Shown here: positions 1-6,395 of the stretch, one piece after another
Layout: each line of letters begins with the position of its first letter
Position numbering within the stretch: the stretch's first letter is position 1
From: JALTID01 sp027004335 [NCBI: bacterium]
Lineage (GTDB): Bacteria > JALSQH01
DNA length: 7,791 bases
NCBI GenBank assembly: GCA_027004335.1
Contig: JALTID010000191.1
Location: forward strand, 1-7,791
Direction: 5' to 3'
The notes under the pieces: generated by a model
Databases searched by the model: none
Seen by the model: only the letters and a program-made list of their open reading frames with translations
Told to the model about the DNA's origin: nothing
Translations under genes and position numbers: made by a program

Positions 1-195
1 TATTTTTATTCTCCCCTTCCATTTTCAATCTTTACCATCTTAATAAAGTATACCACCAGTTTTCTTAAAAAATCAAGTTATTTTTTTAAAAAATTTCATT
101 AAAATATTGAAAATCATTCTAATATGGTAATTTTTTTGTAATTTCTTTGTCATTGTGGTAAAAATATAAGGTTGAAGAGGAAAAGTTTAAAGCGG
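1..195. promoter_or_regulatory. AT-rich non-coding upstream region
   Basis: No convincing gene lies in this stretch. It is dominated by A and T tracts, including a 12-bp palindrome of six T then six A at 82-93, which would be expected to curve DNA or act as an UP-like element. A -10-like TATAAG sits at 165-170, about 40 bases before the first start codon, but no good -35 lies 16-18 bases upstream of it. TTGTAA at 136-141 and TTGTCA at 147-152 are the nearest -35-like hexamers and are spaced poorly. The region probably carries the promoter of the downstream operon; the exact promoter is not resolved. Confidence 0.45.
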
Positions 196-204
196 AAAAG
201 GAGG
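196..204 (+). promoter_or_regulatory. Strong ribosome binding site of the M42 peptidase gene
   Basis: AAAAGGAGG is an almost full match to the anti-Shine-Dalgarno sequence, with 8 bases to ATG 213. It fixes the start of the first gene and supports a bacterial host. Confidence 0.85.
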
Positions 205-212
205 TTTTAAAA

Positions 213-1289
213 ATGTGGAGTGAAGACAGAGAAATTATGGAAGCTTTGACAGCATCGGCATGCCCCTCCGGTTTTGAAGATCCCTGCAGAAAAGCTTTTA
301 AAGAAAAGATCAAGGATCTTGTGGATGAAGTGGATAGTGATGTTATGGGCAATAGCTGGGGAGTTATCAGAGGTAGAACTGATAGGAAGATCATGCTTTC
401 AGGTCATATGGATGAGATAGGGGTAATGGTGAACTATGTTGATGATAAAGGATTTATATATTTTTCAGCGGTTGGTGGGGTAGATGCTCAACATATTATG
501 GGGCAGAGAGTTGTGCTTTTCACCAAAAAGGGTGAAGTGAGGGGTGTGATTGGCAGGAAACCCATCCATCTTCAAAAACAGGAAGATAGGGAAAAGGCAG
601 TTAAAATTGAAGATATGTATATTGACATTGGTGCCAGAGATAAATCTGAAGTGGAGGAGTATGTTTCTGTTGGTGATGCAGGTGTGGTTGATGTGCCTAT
701 GATTGAGATCCTGAATAATCGCCTGGTTGCAAGAGCTTTTGATGATAAAATGGGTGCCTATGTAGTTGCTTCAGTATTAAGAGGAATCGGCAGAAGAATT
801 AAAAATGGTGGAGAAAAACCTTCCTATTCTGTTTATGGTGTTGTGAGTGTTCAGGAGGAAATAGGTCTGAGGGGAGCCCAAACATCTGCTTTCGGAATAT
901 CTCCAGATGTGGGGATTGCAATAGATGTTACCTTTGCCACTGATCAGCCTGATCTGGATCCTAAAAAAGTAGGTGAAATGAAGCTTGGTGGTGGCCCTGT
1001 CATATCAAGAGGCCCCAATATAAGTCCTCTTGTGTTTGAGAGACTTAAAAAAATTGCTGAGGAAAAAGAAATACCCCTTCAGATAGAGGCAGCTCCCCGG
1101 GGGACTGGTACAGATGCTAATGTAATTCAGCTTACTAAAGCTGGTGTAGCCACAGGTCTTGTAAGTGTGCCTCTCAGGTATATGCATTCTCCAGTGGAGA
1201 TTCTCCAGATCGATGATATGGACAATGCTGTAAAATTGATTATGGAATTTATTTACTCACTTGATGGCACAGAGGAGTGGAAACTTTGA
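213..1289 (+). CDS. M42 family metallopeptidase (aminopeptidase, FrvX/YpdE/TET type)
   Basis: Predicted cytoplasmic di-metal aminopeptidase that trims residues from the N-terminus of peptides. The 358-residue length is normal for peptidase family M42. Visible active-site motifs in order are SGHMDEIG (63-70; H65 metal ligand and D67), AFDDKMG (175-181; bridging aspartate), VQEEIGLRGA (213-222; general base E215 and metal ligand E216), AIDVT (236-240; D238) and YMHSPVE (323-329; H325 metal ligand), so all catalytic positions appear intact. No signal peptide is seen. Family members form large, often dodecameric, tetrahedral complexes; whether this one does cannot be read here. Older annotations of the family as endoglucanase are misleading. 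ATG 213 has a near-perfect ribosome binding site. The stop overlaps the start of the next gene, so the two are probably translationally coupled. The function call is secure at family level; substrate preference is not known. Confidence 0.95.
   Translation: MWSEDREIMEALTASACPSGFEDPCRKAFKEKIKDLVDEVDSDVMGNSWGVIRGRTDRKIMLSGHMDEIGVMVNYVDDKGFIYFSAVGGVDAQHIMGQRVVLFTKKGEVRGVIGRKPIHLQKQEDREKAVKIEDMYIDIGARDKSEVEEYVSVGDAGVVDVPMIEILNNRLVARAFDDKMGAYVVASVLRGIGRRIKNGGEKPSYSVYGVVSVQEEIGLRGAQTSAFGISPDVGIAIDVTFATDQPDLDPKKVGEMKLGGGPVISRGPNISPLVFERLKKIAEEKEIPLQIEAAPRGTGTDANVIQLTKAGVATGLVSVPLRYMHSPVEILQIDDMDNAVKLIMEFIYSLDGTEEWKL
1271..1277 (+). promoter_or_regulatory. Ribosome binding site deciding a TTG start at 1286
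   Basis: AGAGGAG, with its GGAG core at 1274-1277, lies 8 bases before TTG 1286. The alternative GTG 1277 sits inside this site and has no usable spacing of its own. The TTG overlaps the TGA stop of the peptidase gene as TTGA (1286-1289). Confidence 0.65.
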
Positions 1290-1579
1290 AAATTTTCTGT
1301 CAGGTATGTGGGGCAGAACTTGAAGTGGATTATGTTGGGAGGGAGAATCTCTGTCCTAACTGCGGAAGCTACCTTCACTCCTGTATCCAGTGTGAGTTTT
1401 ATGATCCAGATGCCCATAATCAATGCAGAGAACCCATGGCTGAATATGTTCCTGAGAAAGATATTTTTAATTTCTGTACCTTCTTTTCTCCGAAGAAAAC
1501 ACCACCTCTTGCTAAGAAGCAGAAGAAAATTGATCCTGATGAAGTGTTAAAAAAATTGTTGGGTGATGAAAACAAGTAA
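1286..1579 (+). CDS. Small zinc-ribbon protein of unknown function
   Basis: A 97-residue cytoplasmic protein with eight cysteines in two groups (numbered from TTG 1286). C5-x2-C8 and C23-x2-C26 form a classic four-cysteine zinc ribbon. C33-x2-C36, C47 and C64, with H44 nearby, look like a second metal site in a segment containing FYDPDAHNQCREP and NFCTFF. The last 30 or so residues are a lysine- and proline-rich linker ending in a short predicted helix (DPDEVLKKLLGDE). I recognise this arrangement from conserved small hypothetical proteins of several anaerobic or thermophilic bacteria, but I know no assigned function. The ribbon could bind nucleic acid or a partner protein, or act as a metal chaperone for a neighbour; the sequence does not tell. 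It starts in a TTGA overlap with the peptidase gene and its 3' end overlaps the next gene by 14 bases. A nine-base longer form from GTG 1277 is possible. Confidence 0.85.
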   Translation: MKIFCQVCGAELEVDYVGRENLCPNCGSYLHSCIQCEFYDPDAHNQCREPMAEYVPEKDIFNFCTFFSPKKTPPLAKKQKKIDPDEVLKKLLGDENK

Positions 1580-2468
1580 GGTGGCTTTCTTTTCCTACAT
1601 CCCCTTAAAAGAAGTGATCGCTGAAAGAATATGGCCAGTTTTTTCCCCTGTGCTTATTGAGAAGTATAGAGACGGGATAGAAACTCTTCTTGAGGAGGGT
1701 TACGCCGCAGGTTTTGATACCAACTCCCCTTCCCTGCCGATTATTATTGGGCCTATTTTGAAAAAGGAAGGGATTAAAAAAGCTGTTGTAACTGTTCCTA
1801 CAGATATGAGAGAAATCCTGAGTGCGGTAGAAATTATTGAAAACATGGATTTCTTTTTATTTAAATATAGTGAGAATCTTGAGGGGGAAATCTCTGTTTT
1901 TTTAAAATGGCTGGGTAGCGGTAATGAAAAGAATCTTCCCGGGAAATGGAATGAATTTTTAGATCAGTATTCTGGAATGTGTGAAGATTCTAAATTTATC
2001 CCTCACAAGTTCTTGCCTGCCTTCTATGATTTTTTTTCTGCCGGGAGTGTAAGAGTACTGGCGGAGATCTTTAAAATGGAGAATTCCTCCCTGCCACTTG
2101 TAGGACTATTGGGAGAATTCCCTCCTTCATCGCATCTTTTTGTTATTCTTTTAAGGTATTTCAGAATAGGGTTTCTTGAAGCACCCTGCTTGCTTGTTCA
2201 ACCTGAAATTTTAACAGACCAGGAGTTTCTTTCTTCCCCCCTTAATAGGGTCGCTTTTTTTAATAGTGTTGCATCCAGAAAAAAACTTTTGGGATTTATT
2301 TTTTTCTATTATACTTTGTCAAGCTGGCAAAATTATGAGATAATTTATAGAGAAAAGCTGAATGTTCCTGTAATCGGAATAGAGCTGAAAGATTTTTTTG
2401 CATTCGGAGAAAGGGAAAAATTGAGACTTGAAACTTTCTCTAACCAGTTAAAAAATGGAGGTATTTGA
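1566..2468 (+). CDS. Divergent 2-hydroxyacyl-CoA dehydratase D-component-like protein lacking Fe-S cysteines
   Basis: A 300-residue protein with no signal peptide. By eye it follows the HgdB/FldC/BcrB-type fold in order: SYIPLKEVIAERIWPV (10-25) resembles the N-terminal YVPEELIYAAG-P motif, VPTDMREILSA (77-87) resembles the CDxxR..E motif, PLVGLLGEFPPSS (177-189) resembles the start of the second Rossmann-like half, and NVPVIGIEL (266-274) with EKLRLETF (284-291) resembles the C-terminal GIPxLxIE...RxEAF ending. The cysteines that bind the 4Fe-4S cluster in true dehydratases are replaced: the CD position reads TD, and the third-cysteine segment reads TLSSW. Only C139 and C208 remain. Enzymatic dehydration is therefore unlikely; a structural, binding or regulatory role is inferred. 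It overlaps the zinc-ribbon gene by 14 bases and the dehydrogenase start by one. GTG 1563 is an alternative start. The gene itself is certain; the family call is moderate. Confidence 0.6.
   Translation: MKTSKVAFFSYIPLKEVIAERIWPVFSPVLIEKYRDGIETLLEEGYAAGFDTNSPSLPIIIGPILKKEGIKKAVVTVPTDMREILSAVEIIENMDFFLFKYSENLEGEISVFLKWLGSGNEKNLPGKWNEFLDQYSGMCEDSKFIPHKFLPAFYDFFSAGSVRVLAEIFKMENSSLPLVGLLGEFPPSSHLFVILLRYFRIGFLEAPCLLVQPEILTDQEFLSSPLNRVAFFNSVASRKKLLGFIFFYYTLSSWQNYEIIYREKLNVPVIGIELKDFFAFGEREKLRLETFSNQLKNGGI
2457..2462 (+). promoter_or_regulatory. Ribosome binding site for ATG 2468
   Basis: GGAGGT lies 5 bases before ATG 2468. It is only 2 bases from the in-frame TTG at 2465, so ATG is the better start. 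The ATG overlaps the preceding stop by one base as TGATG (2466-2470). Confidence 0.75.
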
Positions 2469-3733
2469 TGAGGGCACCTGAAAAAAGAGGAGAAGGAATC
2501 CATCCCTATAAGATTGTGGAGATTCAATTTGAAGAAACAATGCGGATAACCGGGATTACTTATTCGGAGAAAAAAGATCTGCTTTTTCCTTTCAGGGAGA
2601 TCACCGTTGAAGTACCAGTAAGGATGGATAACGGTGATGTTGAAGTTTTTGTGGGATACAGGGTTCAGCATAATGGTGCGAGAGGACCCATGAAGGGAGG
2701 AGTAAGGTTTCACCCTGAGGTTGACCTCTACGAGGTCAGAGGGTTAGCAGCATTGATGAGTTTGAAAACAGGCTTAATGGATATTCCATTTGGGGGGGCT
2801 AAAGGTGGAGTAACGGTTGATCCTGCAAAACTTTCTTTGCCTGAATTAGAGAGACTTACCAGAAAATACACTCAGAGGATAGGGCTTATTCTTGGCCCCT
2901 TCAGGGATATACCAGCTCCTGATGTTAATACCAATGCTCAGGTAATGGCGTGGATATTTGATGAGTATAGTAAGGCCCATGGCTTTACTCCAGCAGTTGT
3001 TACAGGGAAACCTGTTCCCCTGGGGGGTGCACCGGGCAGAGAGGAAGCTACAGGAAGGGGAGTGGCTTTTATAACCTCTCTTGCGGCAAAAGATTTTGGT
3101 ATCGAGCTTAAAGGAGCGAGAATTGCTATTCAGGGTTTCGGGAATGTGGGGTCAAACACTGCTAAATTTTTATATGGAATGGGTGCAAAGATTGTTGCTA
3201 TAAGTGATGTGCATCTTGCCCTTTTTAATCCTGGAGGGCTGAATATTCCTGAGATTTACGAGTATTATTACAAGAATAAAACCCTTAAAGGTTATGATGC
3301 TGCTGAAGTTCTGGATAGAGAGGATCTTTTCAAAGTTGAAACTGATATTCTTATACCTGCTGCCCTTGGAGGTGCAATTTCCAAAGAGAAGAATGCTGAT
3401 TTTATAAAAACAAGAATGATCATTGAAGCAGCTAACAGCCCAATTACACCTACTGCGGAAAAAACACTTCTTGAGAAGAAGATCGTAATTATTCCTGATA
3501 TTCTTGCCAATGCAGGTGGAGTTATTGGTTCATATTTTGAATGGGTGCAGAATCTTCAGGAGTTTCGCTGGGATAGAGACGAATTTTTTCAGAAAATGGA
3601 AAGAATCATGGAAAAGGGGTATAAAGCCGTGATTGATCTTGCAAAGAAGGAAAATATTGATTTAAGAAAATCTGCTTATGCTATTGCCATTGAAAGACTG
3701 GCAGAAGCTGAAAGGTTAAGAGGAAGTTATTAA
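2468..3733 (+). CDS. gdhA: Glu/Leu/Phe/Val dehydrogenase, probably glutamate dehydrogenase
   Basis: Predicted cytoplasmic enzyme of the amino-acid dehydrogenase superfamily, interconverting glutamate and 2-oxoglutarate plus ammonia with NAD(P). It has 421 residues, the usual length of the hexameric bacterial and archaeal enzymes. Numbered from ATG 2468, the substrate domain shows GYRVQHNGARGPMKGG (63-78; K76), K100 in the MSLKTGL segment, PFGGAKGG (107-114; catalytic K112) and DIPAPDVNTN (147-156; D152). The Rossmann domain has GFGNVGSNTAKF (223-234). Near the end ILANAGGVIGSYFEW (345-359) is the conserved hinge and substrate region. All catalytic lysines and the aspartate are present. The usual EGANGPT motif reads EAANSPIT (320-327), a mild variant. 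The acidic residue D247 after the second Rossmann strand suggests NAD preference, but this is weak. Glutamate is the likeliest substrate; leucine or another amino acid is not excluded. It is the fourth gene of a tightly overlapping run. Confidence 0.93.
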   Translation: MRAPEKRGEGIHPYKIVEIQFEETMRITGITYSEKKDLLFPFREITVEVPVRMDNGDVEVFVGYRVQHNGARGPMKGGVRFHPEVDLYEVRGLAALMSLKTGLMDIPFGGAKGGVTVDPAKLSLPELERLTRKYTQRIGLILGPFRDIPAPDVNTNAQVMAWIFDEYSKAHGFTPAVVTGKPVPLGGAPGREEATGRGVAFITSLAAKDFGIELKGARIAIQGFGNVGSNTAKFLYGMGAKIVAISDVHLALFNPGGLNIPEIYEYYYKNKTLKGYDAAEVLDREDLFKVETDILIPAALGGAISKEKNADFIKTRMIIEAANSPITPTAEKTLLEKKIVIIPDILANAGGVIGSYFEWVQNLQEFRWDRDEFFQKMERIMEKGYKAVIDLAKKENIDLRKSAYAIAIERLAEAERLRGSY

Positions 3734-3743
3734 GAAAGTTTAT

Positions 3744-6365
3744 TTGAAAAATTTGATGGGTAAAACTCTCATCTGTCCACATACTCATACAGATTTTGAT
3801 GCCTTCGGGTCGGCAATAGGAGCCTCATTACTTTTTGAAAATAGTTTTATTTTTTTACCTCCTGATCTTGAAGAACCGCTTTATGCCTTTATAGAAAAGT
3901 ACTTTCCTGATCTTCTTTCTCAGAAGGATTTCCCTCCTGATTTTGGCAGGATCGTAGTTGTTGATACCCAGAGCATGGGGAAGGTTAAGTGTCCTATTCC
4001 CTTTGAGGGTAAGGAAATTGTTGTAATAGACCATCACCCTTGGAGAGAAAATTTCACAGGGGCGACAAAGATAATAGAAGAGGCTGGTGCTGCTTCCACA
4101 ATAGTGACTTCACTTTTGAAAGTGAGAGGTATTGAAGTTCCACCTTTGGTTGCTACCGCACTCCTTGCAGGAATATACGAAGATACAGGTTATTTTTCTT
4201 TTGTAAGTCTTACTGAGAAGGATTTTCAGGCTGCTTCTTTCTTGGTTAAAAGTGGTGCTTCGGTTGAGACCGTCACTGAATTTGTGAAAAATGCACTTAA
4301 TCCTTTTCAGCTTGAAATTTTACAGCTTATGATCTCCGAAGGGGAGATAATAAATCTGAACGGAATTGTAGTAGGGTTAGTTGTTATTAAATCTGAATAC
4401 CATATTCAGGATCTTTCAATGGTCATAAATCACTATATGAATGCCATTGAATTAGATGCAGCCTATATTGTACTTGATATTGGAAGAAAAGCTATGATCA
4501 TTGGAAGAAGCAGGAAGTCAGATTATGATGTTTTGCCTGTTATTGAAAAATTTGGAGGAAAAGGACACCATAAGGCTGCCTCTGCAACACTGGAAAATAT
4601 CGTTGCAGAGGAGATACTATCAAGATTAAAAAGGGAGTTGATTTCCACAGGAGAGGAAAGATTAAAGGCATCTGACATTATGTTTTCCCCCCTTGTAACT
4701 GTTGGAGAAGGGAGAAGAATAGAAGATATATTGAGGCTTTTCAACTATTATAATTTTAATGTGATTCCTGTGATAAATAGAACTGGAAAACTTACCGGAC
4801 TGATAACAAGACAAATTGTGGATAAGTTAATTTATCATGGTCTTGGAAATGCAAAGGTAAAGGATTTCATGCTCACAGATATTGGAGCTGTTTCTAAGGG
4901 TGCTACTATTGAAGAAGTAAAAAGAGTTATGTTGAAGAAAAATCAGAGATTTGTACCTGTGGTGGATTCTGAGCGGAGACCTGAAGGGGGAATAACCAGA
5001 AAGGAATTAATAAGGATAATTTCTGGAGTTGAAGATATTCCCGGAGGGATTTTGTTAAGTAGCAGGAAGGATATAAGAAGTATTATGGCCAATGTTCTTG
5101 GGAAGAACAAGATTAAGCTTTTAAAAAGTATTGGAAGAGTAGCAGAGAGATCAGGAATGAGAGTCTTCCTTGTGGGTGGGAGTGTGAGGGATATTATTCT
5201 AAGAAAGTCTGTATTTGATCTTGATCTAGTGGTAGAGGGAGATGCAATAGAGGTTGCGAAAATTTTTGCAAAAGAGTATGGATATAAATTTACCCCATGG
5301 GAAAAATTTGGTGCTGCCACGGTTGTTGTGGATGAAAAACTCCATCTTGATTTCTCCAGTGCAAGACTGGAATACTATACTCCTGATAGTATCTCTTATC
5401 CTAAGGTAAAAAAGGGATCCTTATATCAGGATCTTTACAGGAGAGATTTTACTATCAATGCAATGGCTGCTTCACTTTCACCTGATGATTTTGGTATGCT
5501 GATTGATCCTTTTCAGGGTTACTATGATATAAAAAAGAAGATCATAAGAATTATCCATCAGCTTTCATTTATTGAAGATCCAGCAAGGATTTTAAGGGCT
5601 GTCAGATTTGCGGGTAAACTGGATTTCAGAATAGGCAGGAGTACCATTAAAGCTATTAAAAACGCTCTTGAAATGGATATTTTCAGGAGATTCCCCAGCA
5701 GGAGATTGTTCCATGAATTCAACAGAATCATGGAGGAGGAGAAAGTGGTGGAGATTATTCTTCTCATGGAGAGAATAGACATCCTGAATAGATTTTTCAG
5801 GAAATATACTTATCGTGGTAAAAAATATGATTTATTCCAGAAGGTTAGAGAAGTTATTAAATGGTTTAAGCTCCTGTATAAAGGTGAGCTTTTTTCTTCT
5901 TCTCTAATCTACTGGGTTGCTTTTCTCAGTGATGTGGGCAAAAGGGAAAAGAAGCAGTTTCTTCAGATAATTCAAATTCCCGATGAGGATGTAAAAAAGA
6001 TTAAAAAGATATATGAGGAAGTCAGAAAAATGGAGCAGATCCTTTCCAATAAACCTTCAATGGGTGATGTAGTGATAAAATTGAGAGGATTTTCTCTGGA
6101 ATCGATCCTGTACTATTTTTCTCTTACAGAAGATGAAAATAAGAAGAAGCTTCTATCATCCTATCTTCAGGAGGGAAGGTATATGAAAATAGAGATAACT
6201 GGGAAGATCCTCCTTGAAATGGGATTTCCTGAAGGCCCCATCATAGGAAGTATCCTTGAGGATATCCTAAGAGCAAAAATTAATGCTGGACTTAAGGGCT
6301 TAGAGGAGGAGAAGGATTATGTATTGAAAAATTATAGGAATTATATTGAAAAAAAGGAAAATTGA
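3744..6365 (+). CDS. DHH-CBS-tRNA nucleotidyltransferase fusion (CCA- or A-adding enzyme)
   Basis: A three-part cytoplasmic protein of 873 residues from TTG 3744 (869 from ATG 3756; neither has a clear ribosome binding site, and AAGAAAG at 3732-3738 slightly favours TTG). Residues 8-300 are a DHH phosphoesterase: HTDFDAFGS (15-23), VVVDTQ (71-76), VIDHH (94-98), EDTGYF (146-151) and GGKGHHKAAS (271-280), so the metal-binding set looks complete. Residues about 308-428 are a CBS pair, expected to bind an adenine nucleotide. Residues 470 onward are a class II nucleotidyltransferase: LVGGSVRD (476-483), catalytic D492 and D494, RRDFTINAMA (566-575), DPFQG (588-592) and the nucleotide-template motif EDPAR (611-615). 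This fold maintains tRNA 3' CCA ends. Such fusions are known; in Aquifex, from memory, the long DHH-CBS form adds only the terminal A while a second enzyme adds CC. Specificity cannot be decided from the sequence. No internal stop or frameshift is seen. Confidence 0.9.
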   Translation: MKNLMGKTLICPHTHTDFDAFGSAIGASLLFENSFIFLPPDLEEPLYAFIEKYFPDLLSQKDFPPDFGRIVVVDTQSMGKVKCPIPFEGKEIVVIDHHPWRENFTGATKIIEEAGAASTIVTSLLKVRGIEVPPLVATALLAGIYEDTGYFSFVSLTEKDFQAASFLVKSGASVETVTEFVKNALNPFQLEILQLMISEGEIINLNGIVVGLVVIKSEYHIQDLSMVINHYMNAIELDAAYIVLDIGRKAMIIGRSRKSDYDVLPVIEKFGGKGHHKAASATLENIVAEEILSRLKRELISTGEERLKASDIMFSPLVTVGEGRRIEDILRLFNYYNFNVIPVINRTGKLTGLITRQIVDKLIYHGLGNAKVKDFMLTDIGAVSKGATIEEVKRVMLKKNQRFVPVVDSERRPEGGITRKELIRIISGVEDIPGGILLSSRKDIRSIMANVLGKNKIKLLKSIGRVAERSGMRVFLVGGSVRDIILRKSVFDLDLVVEGDAIEVAKIFAKEYGYKFTPWEKFGAATVVVDEKLHLDFSSARLEYYTPDSISYPKVKKGSLYQDLYRRDFTINAMAASLSPDDFGMLIDPFQGYYDIKKKIIRIIHQLSFIEDPARILRAVRFAGKLDFRIGRSTIKAIKNALEMDIFRRFPSRRLFHEFNRIMEEEKVVEIILLMERIDILNRFFRKYTYRGKKYDLFQKVREVIKWFKLLYKGELFSSSLIYWVAFLSDVGKREKKQFLQIIQIPDEDVKKIKKIYEEVRKMEQILSNKPSMGDVVIKLRGFSLESILYYFSLTEDENKKKLLSSYLQEGRYMKIEITGKILLEMGFPEGPIIGSILEDILRAKINAGLKGLEEEKDYVLKNYRNYIEKKEN

Positions 6366-6374
6366 CATTATAAT
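6346..6374 (+). promoter_or_regulatory. Near-consensus sigma70 promoter for the acyl-CoA dehydrogenase gene
   Basis: The -35 TTGAAA at 6346-6351 (5 of 6) and the -10 TATAAT at 6369-6374 (6 of 6) are separated by exactly 17 bases. The -35 lies inside the last codons of the nucleotidyltransferase gene and the -10 is just after its stop. Transcription would begin near 6381, giving a leader of about 15 bases that holds the ribosome binding site. The promoter would let the fatty-acid genes be expressed apart from the upstream run. Confidence 0.65.
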
Positions 6375-6385
6375 CAACAAAAATT

Positions 6386-6392
6386 GGAGGGG
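6386..6392 (+). promoter_or_regulatory. Ribosome binding site deciding a GTG start at 6396
   Basis: GGAGGGG; its GGAGG core (6386-6390) lies 5 bases before GTG 6396. The in-frame TTG at 6384 overlaps this site and so cannot use it. Confidence 0.8.
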
Positions 6393-6395
6393 ATA

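Noticed and set aside
6-38. Minus-strand ATG at 38-36 as a divergent gene start
   Set aside because: The frame reaches a stop after ten codons and has no ribosome binding site.
65-89. Inverted repeat TTAAAAAA / TTTTTTAA resembling a terminator hairpin
   Set aside because: The stem is only A-T pairs with a 9-base loop, and no gene on the + strand ends just before it within the window. It is better explained by AT-tract composition.
119-394. Antisense frame covering the start of the peptidase gene
   Set aside because: Low-complexity serine/leucine/phenylalanine-rich translation opposite a strongly supported gene start; typical antisense shadow.
2345-2713. Antisense reading frame of about 120 codons
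   Set aside because: It runs across the junction of two well-supported + strand genes, has no recognisable domain and no ribosome binding site. The other antisense frames in the window fail for the same reasons.
6362-6374. Perfect -35 hexamer TTGACA at 6362-6367
   Set aside because: It is only one base from the TATAAT at 6369 and no -10 lies 16-18 bases downstream. TTGAAA at 6346 has the correct 17-base spacing, so TTGACA is taken as coincidence.
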